A stretch of DNA of 64,000 nucleotides from Variovorax sp. IB41 (GTDB lineage: Bacteria > Pseudomonadota > Gammaproteobacteria > Burkholderiales > Burkholderiaceae_C), in contig NZ_JAEFCB010000012.1 of the NCBI RefSeq assembly GCF_016405905.1, positions 62,001 to 126,000 of the forward strand. The letters run 5' to 3'. The notes beneath the pieces are model-generated. The model was not told the DNA's origin, did no database searches, and was given only the letters and a program-made list of their open reading frames with translations. The first letter of the stretch is position 1. Every line of letters starts with the position of its first letter. The translations under genes and the position numbers were made by a program. Shown piece by piece: positions 11,158 to 21,806 of this stretch.

Positions 11158-13149
11158 TCAAGCAGTTTCTGAACCGCGCGGACTCAGGCGGTTGCGCAAT
11201 TCCAACCGCCGCGCCTCGAGCGCCTTGTAGCGCTCCAGGGCTTTCGGATCTTTTCCGACCGCGGCGATGGCTTCGCTTTGCTGGGCCTTCAGGCGGTCGT
11301 CCAGCATGAAGTCGAGCACGCTGGAAAGCTCCTTGGCCGCATCGGCCAGGTGTTGTTCCTCTTCGCCCTCGGGTACCGGCGCAGCGTCGGCGACGTTCAT
11401 GAGCCGCTCGGCCAGCGCCTCGAAATCCAGCCCGCGCATGCCTTCGCGCAAGGCCGCCCAGGGTTGCACGCCATGCTCGTGCAACTGGCTGTCGAGCCAG
11501 GTGAAGAGCGCGCCGTGCGTGCCGGGCAGGTCGCACAGCATGAGGTGCAACTCGTGCGAGAGCGCGTCCCACTGCGCCATGTTCGAGAGCAGCAGGCGCA
11601 CCGCCACGTCGGGCCGGCTCGGGGGCTTGCCCCGCCCGCGCAGCGGCTCGATGGACTCTTCGTACTTGCCGCCCCAGCGCTTGCCCTTGACGAATTTGCG
11701 CGGCTTGCTATCGGTTTCATAGCGCGGCGCTTCAAATTCCATCGGCGGCGGCATGTCCGGATAGTCCCCGTCGTCGCCGCTGGATTCGCTGTGGCGCGGC
11801 GCAGGCGGCGCCGCGGCCTTGCGCGGACCGGGCGTGGAGGCCCACAGGTCCGAAAGGGCCGCTGCGTCGAGCTGCACCAGCGTGGCGATCTCGCTCAGCA
11901 GCTGGCGCTTGAGCGCGCCGTCCGGCATCGCGCTCCAGAGCGGGCGCACGTTGCTGGTCATGTGGGCGCGGCCTTCGGCGGTGGTCAGGTCGCAGCCTTC
12001 GCGCGCTGCCTCGAGCATGAAGCGCGACAGCGGCGTGGCTTCAGTCACGAAGCGGGCGAAGGCCTCGGCGCCGTGTTTGCGGATGAAGCTGTCGGGGTCA
12101 TGCTCGGCCGGCAGGAACAGGAACTTGATGCTGCGCACGTCGGTGGCATAGGGCAGGGCGCCGTCGAGCGCCTTGCGCGCGGCGCGGCGGCCGGCGGCAT
12201 CGCCGTCGAAGCTGAAGACCACCGATTCGGTGAAGCGGAAGAGCTTTTGCACGTGCTCGGTCGTGCAGGCGGTGCCGAGCGTGGCCACCGCGTTCGGAAA
12301 GCCCAGTTGCGCGAGGGCGACCACGTCCATGTAGCCCTCGGTGACCAGCGCATAGCCGCGGTCGCGGAAGGCAGCGCGCGCTTCGTAGAGGCCGTAGAGC
12401 TCGCGGCCCTTGCTGAAGACGGGCGTCTCGGGCGAATTCAGGTACTTGGGCTTTTCGTCGCCGAGCACGCGCCCGCCGAAGCCGATGCATTCGCCCTTGA
12501 CGTTGCGGATGGGGAACATCACGCGGTCGCGGAAACGGTCGTAGCGCTTGGCCTCGCTCGCCTCGAGCTGGCCGTCTTCGGTGTTGACGATCACCAGGCC
12601 GCTCTCGGCGAGCAGCGGATCGTCGTAGTCGGGGAATACGCTGGCGAGAGCCCGCCAGCCCGCGGGCGCATAGCCGATGCCGAACTGCTTGGCCACTTCG
12701 CCGGAGACACCCCGGCCCTTGAGGTAGTCGATGGCGCCGGGCGCCTGCCGCAGTGACTTGCGATACGCGTCGCCGGCCTTCTCGAGCACGTCGGTCAGCG
12801 TGGCCTGCTTCTGGCGCTGGCTGGCGGCACGGGCGCGCTCGGCGGGGGAGGCGTCGTCTTCGGGCACCTGCAGGCCGTACTGGCCGGCCAGGTCGTGCAC
12901 CGCCTCGACGAAGCCCATCCCCGCGTGCTCCATGAGAAAGCCGATGGCGTTGCCATGCACCCCGCAGCCGAAGCAGTGATAGAACTGCTTGGTCGGGCTG
13001 ACGGAAAAAGAGGGGGATTTCTCGCCGTGGAAGGGGCACAGCCCCATGAAATTAGCGCCGGCCTTCTTGAGCGGCACATAGCGGCCGACGATCTCGACCA
13101 CATCGGCGCGCGCGATGAGTTCCTGGATGAATGAGGCGGGGATGGTCAT
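11158..13149 (-). CDS. dnaG: DNA primase DnaG
   Basis: The replicative primase, 663 residues, which makes RNA primers for DnaB-driven forks. The N-terminal CHC2 zinc finger has Cys38, His41, Cys59 and Cys62 (LCPFHGEKSPSFSVS, HCFGCGVHGN). The TOPRIM catalytic core follows, with EGYMDVVALAQLGF and FSFDGDAAGRRAARKAL. The C-terminal third is the DnaB-interacting domain. The start at 13149 gives the standard MTIPASFIQELIARADVVEIV N-terminus. rpoD follows 298 bases downstream on the same strand; no rpsU lies upstream, where a YihY gene is divergent instead. Confidence 0.97.
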   Translation of the reverse strand: MTIPASFIQELIARADVVEIVGRYVPLKKAGANFMGLCPFHGEKSPSFSVSPTKQFYHCFGCGVHGNAIGFLMEHAGMGFVEAVHDLAGQYGLQVPEDDASPAERARAASQRQKQATLTDVLEKAGDAYRKSLRQAPGAIDYLKGRGVSGEVAKQFGIGYAPAGWRALASVFPDYDDPLLAESGLVIVNTEDGQLEASEAKRYDRFRDRVMFPIRNVKGECIGFGGRVLGDEKPKYLNSPETPVFSKGRELYGLYEARAAFRDRGYALVTEGYMDVVALAQLGFPNAVATLGTACTTEHVQKLFRFTESVVFSFDGDAAGRRAARKALDGALPYATDVRSIKFLFLPAEHDPDSFIRKHGAEAFARFVTEATPLSRFMLEAAREGCDLTTAEGRAHMTSNVRPLWSAMPDGALKRQLLSEIATLVQLDAAALSDLWASTPGPRKAAAPPAPRHSESSGDDGDYPDMPPPMEFEAPRYETDSKPRKFVKGKRWGGKYEESIEPLRGRGKPPSRPDVAVRLLLSNMAQWDALSHELHLMLCDLPGTHGALFTWLDSQLHEHGVQPWAALREGMRGLDFEALAERLMNVADAAPVPEGEEEQHLADAAKELSSVLDFMLDDRLKAQQSEAIAAVGKDPKALERYKALEARRLELRNRLSPRGSETA

Positions 13150-14135
13150 GTAGGCGAAGAGCGGCAAATCATACGCAAGCGGCCGGCCTCCGGCGGCGCA
13201 GCGGCATACTGAATGCGATCCTGATTCCCAACGCATGACGACGCCCAACCCATTGCAACACGCCGCGCCGCTGCTGCGGCACCCGCTCCGATTCATCTGG
13301 GATGCGCTGAAGGCCTTTCGCGCCAACCAGGGGCTGCTGCTCGCGGGCGCGGTGGCGTATTACGCGCTGTTGTCCATCGTGCCGCTCTTGATCGTGAGCG
13401 TGATCGCGATCTCGCATGTCATCGATCAGGCCGAGTTGCTGCGCACCATCGGGCGGTATCTCGAATGGCTGCTGCCGGGGCAATCGAAGGCGATCGTGAC
13501 GGAGCTGTCGAGCTTTCTGGACCATCGCGACGTGATGGGCCCGGTGCTGCTGGTGACGATGATCTTCTTCAGCTCGCTGGCCTTCAGCATCCTGGAGAGC
13601 GCCATGGCGGTGATCTTTCACCACCGCAAGGCCGACCACAAGCGCCACTTCCTCGTCTCGGTGGCGATGCCCTACATCTACATCCTGTGCCTGTGCGTGG
13701 GGCTGCTGCTGGTCACGCTGGTGTCGGGCGCGCTGCAGCTGGTGGGGCAGGAAAGCGTGGACCTGTTCGGGCGCAACTGGTCGCTCTCGGGCGTCTCGGG
13801 GCTGCTGCTGTACCTGCTGGGACTGGGCGGCGAGATCTTCATGCTGACCTCGCTCTACCTCGTGATGCCGGCCGGCCGGATGTCGCTGCGCCACGCGCTG
13901 CTGGGCGGCGTGACCGCCGCGCTGCTGTGGGAAGCGACGCGGCGGGTGCTGATCTGGTATTTCTCGACACTTTCGCAGGTCAACGTGGTCTACGGCTCGC
14001 TCACCACGGCGATCGTGGTGCTGCTGAGCCTGGAGATCGCCGCCACGCTCGTGCTGCTGGGCGCGCAGGTGATCGCGCAGTACGAGCGGCTGGACCGCAC
14101 GGGCAGCACCGCAGTGCCGCCGACGGTGCCCGGTG

Positions 14136-14894
<759 letters not shown>

Positions 14895-14944
14895 GGAGAG
14901 TCTCCTGAAATGAGACCGGCATTATCGAAGACGCACGTTGGGCC

Positions 14945-14974
14945 AAAAAAAAGGCCTCATCCGAAGATGAGGCC
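14945..14974 (-). terminator. Intrinsic terminator of the phasin gene
   Basis: On the minus strand GGCCTCAT / ATGAGGCC forms an 8-base stem followed by an eight-base T-run, 50 bases past the phasin stop. Confidence 0.85.
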
Positions 14975-15024
14975 CTGAATTGGATCCGTGAGGACCCAAG
15001 GAGACAACTGGTGGTGGTCGGTGC

Positions 15025-15576
15025 TTAGCGCTTGCGCGAAGCGGTGGCCGTCTTGGCGGCAGCGACGGCTTGCGTCGACACGGCGTTGAAGTTGGCTTCG
15101 GCGACGTCGGAAGCTTGCTTGACAGCCTTCTGGACCGATTCGAATGCGTTGTTGGCGGCGGCCACGGCGCTCTTCAGGACGGCGACGGCGGTTTCCGAAC
15201 CGGCGGGGGCGTTCTTGGAAGCGCTGTCGACGAGGCCGACGAAAGTTTGCTGGGCTTCAGAGGCCTTGGCTTCGAAAGCCTTGGAGAATTCCGCGCCGGT
15301 GCCTTGGGCGATGTCGTACAGGTGACGGCTGTAGGCGGCGGTCTTTTCGGCCAGGGGCTGGAACAGGCTGGCTTGCAGCGTCAGCAGTTCTTGCGCGTCC
15401 TTGACGTTCAGCGCAGCTTGGGCGGTGCCAGCAGCTTCGGCCAGGGCAGCCTTCGAGGCGGTCACGTTCAGTTCGACGAGCTTCTCGACGCCTTCGAAAG
15501 CCTTGGTGGTCAGGCCGAACAGGGTTTCGAGGTTTGCTTTTTGGGCGGCGAGGATTTGGTCAGCGGTCAGGGCCAT
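15025..15576 (-). CDS. phaP: Phasin family protein
   Basis: A 183-residue phasin that coats polyhydroxyalkanoate granules. It is Ala-rich, lacks Trp, and is predicted helical and amphipathic throughout. Family features are the start [20 protein letters not shown] and the central [20 protein letters not shown]. It ends in a basic TASRKR tail. The length matches PhaP1-type phasins. A CTGC-N3-GCAG site, the sequence recognised by the PHA-responsive repressor PhaR, lies upstream, so expression probably follows PHA accumulation. It has its own terminator. Confidence 0.93.
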   Translation of the reverse strand: MALTADQILAAQKANLETLFGLTTKAFEGVEKLVELNVTASKAALAEAAGTAQAALNVKDAQELLTLQASLFQPLAEKTAAYSRHLYDIAQGTGAEFSKAFEAKASEAQQTFVGLVDSASKNAPAGSETAVAVLKSAVAAANNAFESVQKAVKQASDVAEANFNAVSTQAVAAAKTATASRKR

Positions 15577-15656
15577 TTGGGATCTCCAGAAGGGATGGTG
15601 GTCGATTCACGTTGCGCTGCGCCTCGTCGTCTTTGTTGCGGTGCAGCATGGCCTCA

Positions 15657-15684
15657 AGTATAGGCAGCTGAGTTTCTCGATCAA
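15657..15684 (-). promoter_or_regulatory. Phasin promoter (-35/-10)
   Basis: On the minus strand TTGATC (15679-15684) and TATACT (15657-15662) are separated by 16 bases, about 80 bases before the phasin ATG. It is a sigma-70-like promoter. Confidence 0.55.
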
Positions 15685-15691
15685 GGGGTTT

Positions 15692-15708
15692 TTGCTGCTG
15701 TGCAGCAA
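15692..15708. promoter_or_regulatory. PhaR-like operator upstream of phaP
   Basis: A palindrome with 7-base perfect arms, TTGCTGC-TGT-GCAGCAA, lies just upstream of the predicted -35. It contains CTGC-N3-GCAG, the motif reported for PhaR of Paracoccus. Binding here is inferred. Confidence 0.6.
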
Positions 15709-15746
15709 TCTAGAGGTCACCTTCTAAAACCGGCCCGCAACGCAGA

Positions 15747-16682
15747 ATGCCGGACATGCGCGCCTTCTATTCCGGCAAGTTCGTCTTGCCCCTGCCGCCC
15801 GGCCACCGCTTTCCCATGTCGCGCTACGCCTTGCTGCGCGATCGCCTGGAGGAACACCTGCCCGCCGTCGAAATGGACCAGGCCCCGCGCGCCAGCGACG
15901 GCGAACTGGCGCTGGCCCACACACCGCAGTGGATCGCCGCCATCAGCGACGGCAGCGTGAGCCCGCAGGCGACGCGCGAAATCGGCTTCCCCTGGAGCGA
16001 GGCGATGGTCGAGCGCTCGCGCCGCTCCACCGGCGCCACCATCGCCGCCTGCCGCGCCGCATTCGCAGGCGGCATCGCGGCGAACATGGCTGGCGGCACG
16101 CACCACGCCTATGCCGACAAGGGCGGCGGCTTCTGCGTCTTCAACGACGCGGCCGTGGCGGCCCGGCTGATGCAGGCGGAGCACGGCCGCAGCGGCCGGC
16201 AGCTGAAGGTCGCGGTGATCGACCTGGACGTCCACCAGGGCAACGGCACGGCCAGCATCTTTCGCGACGACCCTAGCGTCTTCACGCTCTCGATGCACGG
16301 CCAGAAGAACTTTCCCTTCCGCAAGGAGGCCAGCGACTTGGACGTCGAACTGCCCGACGGCTGCGGCGATGCCGACTACCTCACCGCGCTGGAGCATGCC
16401 CTGGACGAGCTCGATCGCCGCTTCTCCCCCGGTCTCGTGATCTATCTGGCCGGCGCCGACCCCTTCGAGCGCGACCGCCTCGGCCGCCTGAAACTCAGCT
16501 TCGACGGCCTGGAGGCGCGCGATCGCCGCGTGTTCGACTGGACCTGGCAGCGCCGCATTCCCGTGGCCTTCGCCATGGCCGGCGGCTACGCCAGCGACAT
16601 CGCGGAAACCGTGCAGGTGCAGCTGGGCACCTTCCGCGTGGCGTTCGACTACTGGCGCCGCTGGCAAAATGCCGCGCGATGA
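15747..16682 (+). CDS. Histone deacetylase family protein
   Basis: A 311-residue zinc-dependent deacetylase of the class II/AcuC-like bacterial group. The catalytic His pair lies in [20 protein letters not shown]. The metal-binding Asp and His are in [16 protein letters not shown], and a further Asp in [13 protein letters not shown]. Bacterial members remove acetyl groups from small amines or protein lysines; the substrate here is unknown. An internal ATG at 15756 is an alternative start. The stop overlaps the thioesterase start by four bases, suggesting coupled translation. Confidence 0.88.
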   Translation: MPDMRAFYSGKFVLPLPPGHRFPMSRYALLRDRLEEHLPAVEMDQAPRASDGELALAHTPQWIAAISDGSVSPQATREIGFPWSEAMVERSRRSTGATIAACRAAFAGGIAANMAGGTHHAYADKGGGFCVFNDAAVAARLMQAEHGRSGRQLKVAVIDLDVHQGNGTASIFRDDPSVFTLSMHGQKNFPFRKEASDLDVELPDGCGDADYLTALEHALDELDRRFSPGLVIYLAGADPFERDRLGRLKLSFDGLEARDRRVFDWTWQRRIPVAFAMAGGYASDIAETVQVQLGTFRVAFDYWRRWQNAAR

Positions 16683-17125
16683 GCTCCTCCGCCGCCAAAC
16701 CCACGCCGAATTCCCGCAGCAGCTACCGCGCGTTCCGCAGCATCCCGACGCGCTGGGCCGACAACGACATGTACGGCCACGTCAACAACGTCGTGTACTA
16801 CAGCTGGTTCGATACGGCGGTGAATGCCCTCCTCATCGAGCGCGGCGCGCTCGACATCCACCAGGGGCAGACCATCGGCTTCGTGGTCGAGACCCAGTGC
16901 AACTACTTCGCCCCGATCGCATTCCCGCAGACGGTGGAGGCCGGCATCCGCGTGGCGCAGGCAGGGCGCTCGAGCGTGCGCTATGAAATCGCGCTCTTCG
17001 CCGAAGGCGCCGACACCGCGGCCGCGCAAGGCCACTTCGTGCACGTCTACGTGGACCGCGAGACGCAGCGGCCGGTGCCGTTGCCCGAGGCGCTGCAGCG
17101 CGTGGTCGACACGCTGAAAGCCTGA
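16679..17125 (+). CDS. Acyl-CoA thioesterase, 4HBT/hotdog family
   Basis: A 148-residue single-hotdog thioesterase related to 4-hydroxybenzoyl-CoA thioesterase and YbgC. The active-site segment is [21 protein letters not shown], where the Asp at the start of the helix is the usual nucleophile or base. It hydrolyses acyl-CoA to free acid and CoA; acyl preference is not evident. It is translationally coupled to the deacetylase upstream and ends at a strong terminator. Confidence 0.88.
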   Translation: MSSSAAKPTPNSRSSYRAFRSIPTRWADNDMYGHVNNVVYYSWFDTAVNALLIERGALDIHQGQTIGFVVETQCNYFAPIAFPQTVEAGIRVAQAGRSSVRYEIALFAEGADTAAAQGHFVHVYVDRETQRPVPLPEALQRVVDTLKA

Positions 17126-17143
17126 TCCCCGGTCCCCAAGAAA

Positions 17144-17173
17144 AACGGCGCCCGAGGGCGCCGTTGTCTTTTG
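17144..17173. terminator. Intrinsic terminator
   Basis: A 10-base perfect stem (AACGGCGCCC / GGGCGCCGTT) has a T-rich tail on the plus strand and an A-run before it. It can serve the thioesterase and also the minus-strand gene at 17209-17616. Confidence 0.85.
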
Positions 17174-17208
17174 TCATGCGGCCGATCTACCGATCGGGCC
17201 GCAGTGCC

Positions 17209-17616
17209 TTACATGGCCTTCTTCATGGCCTTGACTTCGGCCTTGCCCTGGGCTTCGTCAGCCTTGGCCTGCTTCTGGCAGGCATCCTTGGCGGCGCCGT
17301 TCTGGTCGTCGCACTTTTCCTTCGCGACTTCGTAGGTGGCCTTCACCTTCTCTTCAGCGACCTTGCGCGCATTGCTGTCGCTCGGCTTGTATTGCTGTTC
17401 CAGTTCGGCCTTGGCGACGTCTTCCTTGCCCTTGGCTTCCTTCTGGCAGACGTCCTTGGCGTTGTCCTTCATCGTGTCGCACTGGGTCTTGGCGACCTTG
17501 TAGTCGGCCTCGATCTTTTCCTTGGCGACCTTGTGTTCGTCACCGGTCATCGCGCTGGCTTGCGTGGCGACGAAACAGGTGGAGGCGAGAGCGAGCATGA
17601 GCAGGTGTTTTTTCAT
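17209..17616 (-). CDS. Secreted helical protein with paired-cysteine repeats, unknown function
   Basis: A 135-residue exported protein with a signal peptide (MKKHLLMLALASTCFVATQASA, cleavage near residue 22). The mature part is Lys/Glu/Ala-rich and predicted helical. Two matching units occupy residues 39-62 and 95-118; each has the form Y-x-VAK-x-x-C, ten residues, then C-Q-K (Cys46/57 and Cys102/113). The cysteines would pair within each helical unit in the periplasm. I know no function. The csbD gene lies 70 bases upstream on the same strand. Confidence 0.75.
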   Translation of the reverse strand: MKKHLLMLALASTCFVATQASAMTGDEHKVAKEKIEADYKVAKTQCDTMKDNAKDVCQKEAKGKEDVAKAELEQQYKPSDSNARKVAEEKVKATYEVAKEKCDDQNGAAKDACQKQAKADEAQGKAEVKAMKKAM

Positions 17617-17686
17617 TGGAGTTTTCCTTCGAGGTTGTTGAAATTCGGGTGCGTTCCGGCTGGCTGACGGCCAGCCGGCATTGGGA

Positions 17687-17920
17687 TCAGTACTTTTCGA
17701 ACCAGAGCGCATCCGGCGAGCGGCCGTCGCGCGATTCCCAGTCCTTGACTTGCTTTTCGGCTTCATCGCGGCTGATGCCGTGGCGTTCCTGGATGCGGCC
17801 GAGCAGTTGGTCGCGCTTGCCGGCGATGACGTCGAAGTCGTCGTCGGTCAACTTGCCCCATTGCTCCTTGGCCTTGCCCTTGAGCTGTTTCCAGTTGCCT
17901 TCGATGGTGTCCTTGTTCAT
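17687..17920 (-). CDS. CsbD family general stress protein
   Basis: A 77-residue CsbD-like protein. The family core NKDTIEGNWKQLKGKAKEQW is complete at the N-terminus, followed by GKLTDDDFDVIAGKRDQLLG. These small hydrophilic proteins accumulate in general stress and stationary phase; the biochemical role is unknown. The ATG at 17920 has a GGAG-type ribosome site. It lies directly upstream of the secreted cysteine-repeat gene and the pair may be co-transcribed. Confidence 0.9.
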   Translation of the reverse strand: MNKDTIEGNWKQLKGKAKEQWGKLTDDDFDVIAGKRDQLLGRIQERHGISRDEAEKQVKDWESRDGRSPDALWFEKY

Positions 17921-18102
17921 TGCGAATCTCCTTTGAGAGGTTGATTCGGCGGGCTGTGTCGCCGCCGTGAAACGAATGTCTCGTGATGGATTCGCCCTGC
18001 CGGTAGGACGTGCTGTGCAGCCCCCGTAGGCAGAGGCCGACGCTGCCCGTGATAATCGAGCGGACGCCGAAAAGTTTGAGACACCGCGCACCGACGACGA
18101 CC

Positions 18103-19323
18103 ATGATCATCCACAGCCTGCTCGACACCGACCTCTACAAGTTCACGATGATGCAGGTGGTCCTGCATCACTTCCCGGGCGCCCGGGTCGAGTACCGCTT
18201 CAAGTGCCGCAACCCCGGCGTCGACCTGGCGCAGTTCGCGGGCCAGATCCGCGACGAGGTGCGCAGCCTCTGTTCGCTGCAGTTCCGCGACGCTGAGCTG
18301 GCCTACCTGAGGTCCATGCGCTTCATCAAGAGCGACTTCGTCGACTTCCTCGGGCTCTTCCGGCTCAACGAGAAGTACATCAACATCATTCCCCAGCCCT
18401 CGGGCGAACTGGAGATCCGCATCCAGGGGCCGTGGCTGCACACCATCCTCTTCGAGATCCCGGTGCTGGCCATCGTCAACGAGGTGTACTTTCGCAACAC
18501 GCAGAAGAAGCCCGACATCGAGGAAGGCCGCCGCCGCCTGGAAACCAAGATCGCCCAGTTGCAGGACGCGGGCCTGGCGGACCTGAAGATCGCCGACTAC
18601 GGCACGCGCCGCCGCTTCTCGAAAGACTGGCACGAAGAAGTCCTTCGCACCCTGAACTCGCGCCTGGGCGCCGTCACGCCGCCGCCGATGCAGGCCAAGC
18701 CCGGCGCCCGGCTGCCGCAGCTGGCGGGCACCAGCAACGTGCTGTACGCGATGAAGCTGGGCCTCATCCCTCTCGGCACCATGGCGCACGAATACCTGCA
18801 GGCCTGCCAGGCGCTCGGCCCGCGGCTGCGCGACAGCCAGATCTTCGGCTTCGAGAGCTGGGCGCGCGAATACCGCGGCGACCTCGGTATCGCGCTGTCC
18901 GACGTGTACGGCATGAGCGCGTTCCTGCGCGACTTCGACCTGTACTTCTGCAAGCTCTTCGACGGCGCCCGGCACGACAGCGGCGATCCGTTCCAGTGGG
19001 GCGAGCGCATGCTGGCGCACTACGCGGCCAACCGGGTCGATCCGCTCACCAAGACGCTCATCTTCAGCGACGGCCTCACGGTGCCGCGCACCATCGAGCT
19101 CTACCAGCAGTTCCGCGGCCGCTGCCAGCTGGCCTTCGGCATCGGCACCAACCTCACCAACGACCTGGGCTACGAGCCGCTGCAGATCGTCATCAAGATG
19201 ATCCACTGCAACGGCCAGCCGGTCGCAAAGCTCTCGGACACGCCGTCCAAGAACATGTGCGAGGACGAAAAATACCTGGCGTATCTGCGCCAGGTGTTCG
19301 AGATCGAACAGCCGGCCGCCTGA
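18103..19323 (+). CDS. pncB: Nicotinate phosphoribosyltransferase
   Basis: A 406-residue PncB, which converts nicotinate, PRPP and ATP to nicotinate mononucleotide in the NAD salvage pathway. The N-terminus [20 protein letters not shown] and the [13 protein letters not shown] active-site segment ([19 protein letters not shown], whose His is the phosphorylation-site region) are diagnostic. The [22 protein letters not shown] stretch binds the substrate. The ATG at 18103 was chosen because it starts the family N-terminus; upstream in-frame sequence is not conserved-looking. It is 48 bases before the antiporter gene. Confidence 0.95.
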   Translation: MIIHSLLDTDLYKFTMMQVVLHHFPGARVEYRFKCRNPGVDLAQFAGQIRDEVRSLCSLQFRDAELAYLRSMRFIKSDFVDFLGLFRLNEKYINIIPQPSGELEIRIQGPWLHTILFEIPVLAIVNEVYFRNTQKKPDIEEGRRRLETKIAQLQDAGLADLKIADYGTRRRFSKDWHEEVLRTLNSRLGAVTPPPMQAKPGARLPQLAGTSNVLYAMKLGLIPLGTMAHEYLQACQALGPRLRDSQIFGFESWAREYRGDLGIALSDVYGMSAFLRDFDLYFCKLFDGARHDSGDPFQWGERMLAHYAANRVDPLTKTLIFSDGLTVPRTIELYQQFRGRCQLAFGIGTNLTNDLGYEPLQIVIKMIHCNGQPVAKLSDTPSKNMCEDEKYLAYLRQVFEIEQPAA

Positions 19324-19371
19324 GCGCGGCCCGGCCTCGGCCCGAGCTCGGTCTGTTACGGTACGGCACCC

Positions 19372-20784
19372 ATGAAAAAGACCCTCCGCCTCGCGGCAGC
19401 CGCAGTGCTGCCCATGCTCTTTCCCGCCCTGGCCCGCGCCGCGGATTTCGACGGCGCCGTGCTCTCGCCGCTCTGGGGCGTTCCGTTTGCCGGCATCCTT
19501 TTGTCGATCGCGCTGCTGCCGCTGCTGGCTCCGTCTTTCTGGCACCACCACTACGGCAAGATTTCCGCGGCCTGGGCGCTGGCCTTCCTGCTGCCCTTTG
19601 CCGCCATCTACGGCGCGGGCCTCGCGGGCGGGCAACTGGTGCATGCGCTGGTGGCCGAGTACATCCCGTTCATCATCCTGCTGACGGCGCTCTTCACCGT
19701 GGCGGGCGGCATCCACATCCGCGGCAACCTGCACGGGGCGCCGGGTCTCAATACGGCGATCCTGGCGATCGGCGCGGTGCTCGCGAGTTTCATGGGCACC
19801 ACGGGCGCCTCGATGCTGCTGATCCGGCCGCTGATCCGCGCGAACGACAACCGCCTGCACAAGGTGCATGTGATCGTGTTCTTCATCTTCATCGTCTCGA
19901 ACGCGGGCGGCTCGCTCACGCCGCTGGGCGATCCGCCGCTGTTCCTCGGCTTCCTCAAGGGCGTGAGCTTCTTCTGGACGGTGCAGAACATCCTGCCCGA
20001 GACGCTTTTCATCGTGGGCGTGCTGCTGGCGCTGTTCTATGCCATCGACCGCCACTACTACCGCAAGGAGGGCGTGCTGCCGGTCGACCCGACCCCCGAC
20101 ACCCCGCGCATCGGCTTCGACGGCGCCGCCAATTTCTGGCTGCTGGGCGGCGTGGTCGTGCTGGTGCTGCTGAGCGGCTTCTGGAAATCGCCGGTGAGCT
20201 TCGATGTATTCGGCACCCCGGTCGGGCTGCCCGGGCTGGTGCGCGATGTGGGGCTGCTGTTGATCGCCCTTGTCTCCTACAAGCTCACCGCGCCCAAGGT
20301 GCACGCCGACAACCAGTTCGAGTGGGGCCCGATGGCCGAGGTGGCCAAGCTCTTCGCGGGCATCTTCCTCACCATCATCCCGGTGATCGCGATGCTCAAG
20401 GCCGGCACGCAAGGCCCGTTCGGCGCCATCGTCTCGGCCGTGACGCGTGCCGACGGCCAGCCCGACCCGGCGATGTACTTCTGGGCGACAGGCGTGCTGA
20501 GTTCGTTCCTGGACAACGCGCCGACGTACCTCGTGTTCTTCAACACCGCGGGCGGCGACCCGGCCGCGCTCATGACCACCTACGCGAGCACGCTGGCCGC
20601 CATCTCGGCCGGCGCCGTCTTCATGGGTGCCAACAGCTACATCGGCAACGCGCCCAACCTCATGGTCAAGGCCATCGCCGAGAGCCGCGGCGTGCGCATG
20701 CCCAGCTTCTTCGGCTACATGGCGTGGTCCGTGGCCATCCTGATTCCGCTGTTCGTCATCTCCACCTTCCTCTTCTTCCGTTGA
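19372..20784 (+). CDS. Sodium:proton antiporter, NhaD/ArsB-like ion transporter superfamily
   Basis: A 470-residue polytopic protein with a signal-like first hydrophobic stretch and roughly 11-12 helices. Family-type elements are SNAGGSLTPLGDPPLFLG and VLSSFLDNAPTYLVFFN in the two inverted repeats, matching the sodium:proton antiporter proteins of the IT superfamily. It probably exchanges Na+ for H+; ion specificity is inferred from family. It starts with MKKTLRLAAAA after a 48-base gap from pncB and is followed 11 bases later by the dehydrogenase gene. Confidence 0.85.
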   Translation: MKKTLRLAAAAVLPMLFPALARAADFDGAVLSPLWGVPFAGILLSIALLPLLAPSFWHHHYGKISAAWALAFLLPFAAIYGAGLAGGQLVHALVAEYIPFIILLTALFTVAGGIHIRGNLHGAPGLNTAILAIGAVLASFMGTTGASMLLIRPLIRANDNRLHKVHVIVFFIFIVSNAGGSLTPLGDPPLFLGFLKGVSFFWTVQNILPETLFIVGVLLALFYAIDRHYYRKEGVLPVDPTPDTPRIGFDGAANFWLLGGVVVLVLLSGFWKSPVSFDVFGTPVGLPGLVRDVGLLLIALVSYKLTAPKVHADNQFEWGPMAEVAKLFAGIFLTIIPVIAMLKAGTQGPFGAIVSAVTRADGQPDPAMYFWATGVLSSFLDNAPTYLVFFNTAGGDPAALMTTYASTLAAISAGAVFMGANSYIGNAPNLMVKAIAESRGVRMPSFFGYMAWSVAILIPLFVISTFLFFR

Positions 20785-20795
20785 GTGCACACATC

Positions 20796-21782
20796 ATGAG
20801 CAAGCCCAAGATCCTGGTCGCGCGCGCGATCTTTCCCGAGACCATCGAGCGCCTGTCGCAGCATTTCGAGGTCGAGTCGAACCAGTCCGACGAGAGCTGG
20901 AGCAAAGAGCAACTCATCGACAGGCTCAAGGGCAAGCAGGGCGCCTTCACCACCGGCAGCGAGCGCATCGATGCTGCCGTGCTCGACGCGAACCCCGACC
21001 TCGAGATCTGCGCCAACATGGCCGTGGGCTACAACAACTTCGACGTCGATGCGATGGCCGCGCACGGCGTGCTGGGCACCAACGCGCCGGACGTGCTGAC
21101 CGAGACCACCGCCGACTTCGGCTTCGCGCTGCTCATGGCGACCGCGCGCCGCATCACCGAGAGCGAGCATTTCCTGCGCGCCGGCAAGTGGGAGAAGTGG
21201 AGCTACGACATGTTCGCGGGCTCCGACATCCACGGCGCCACGCTCGGCATCATCGGCATGGGCCGCATCGGTCAGGGCATCGCCAGGCGCGGCGCGCACG
21301 GCTTCGGCATGAAGGTGATCTATCACAACCGCTCGCGCCTCGATGCAAAGCTCGAAGCCGACTGCAAGGCCAGCTACGTGAGCAAGGAAGAACTCCTCAA
21401 GACCGCTGACCACGTCGTGCTGGTCGTGCCGTATTCGCCCGCTTCGCACCACACCATCGGCGCGGGCGAGATCGCGCTGATGAAACCGACCGCCACGCTG
21501 GTGAACATCGCGCGCGGCGGCATCGTCGACGACGCGGCGTTGGCCGTGGCGCTGCGCGAGAAGCGCATCGCGGCGGCGGGCCTGGACGTGTTCGAGGGCG
21601 AGCCCAAGGTGCACCCGGACCTGTTGACCGTGCCCAATGTCGTGCTGACGCCCCACATCGCGAGCGCCACCGTGCCCACGCGCCGCGCCATGGCCGACCT
21701 CGCGGCCGACAACCTCATCGCGTATTTCAGCGGCAAGGGGCCGCTCACGCCGGTCACGCCCGTTCCAGCCGCCACGAAGTAA
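20796..21782 (+). CDS. D-2-hydroxyacid dehydrogenase (glyoxylate/hydroxypyruvate reductase type)
   Basis: A 328-residue NAD(P)-dependent dehydrogenase of the D-glycerate dehydrogenase group. The Rossmann motif is LGIIGMGRIGQGIARR. Catalytic Arg is in NIARGGIVDD, Glu in LDVFEGEP and His in LTPHIASAT. It reduces glyoxylate or hydroxypyruvate, or the reverse. The ATG at 20796 directly follows the antiporter stop, so both are probably on one transcript, with rmuC next. Confidence 0.92.
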   Translation: MSKPKILVARAIFPETIERLSQHFEVESNQSDESWSKEQLIDRLKGKQGAFTTGSERIDAAVLDANPDLEICANMAVGYNNFDVDAMAAHGVLGTNAPDVLTETTADFGFALLMATARRITESEHFLRAGKWEKWSYDMFAGSDIHGATLGIIGMGRIGQGIARRGAHGFGMKVIYHNRSRLDAKLEADCKASYVSKEELLKTADHVVLVVPYSPASHHTIGAGEIALMKPTATLVNIARGGIVDDAALAVALREKRIAAAGLDVFEGEPKVHPDLLTVPNVVLTPHIASATVPTRRAMADLAADNLIAYFSGKGPLTPVTPVPAATK

Positions 21783-21806
21783 ACACCTGACACACAGCGA
21801 CGCTCC

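Noticed and set aside
17917-20790. A very long minus-strand open frame of 957 codons opposite pncB and the antiporter gene
   Set aside because: Its peptide is His/Arg/Gln-rich low-complexity sequence typical of antisense frames in GC-rich DNA. The plus strand encodes two well-conserved proteins here.
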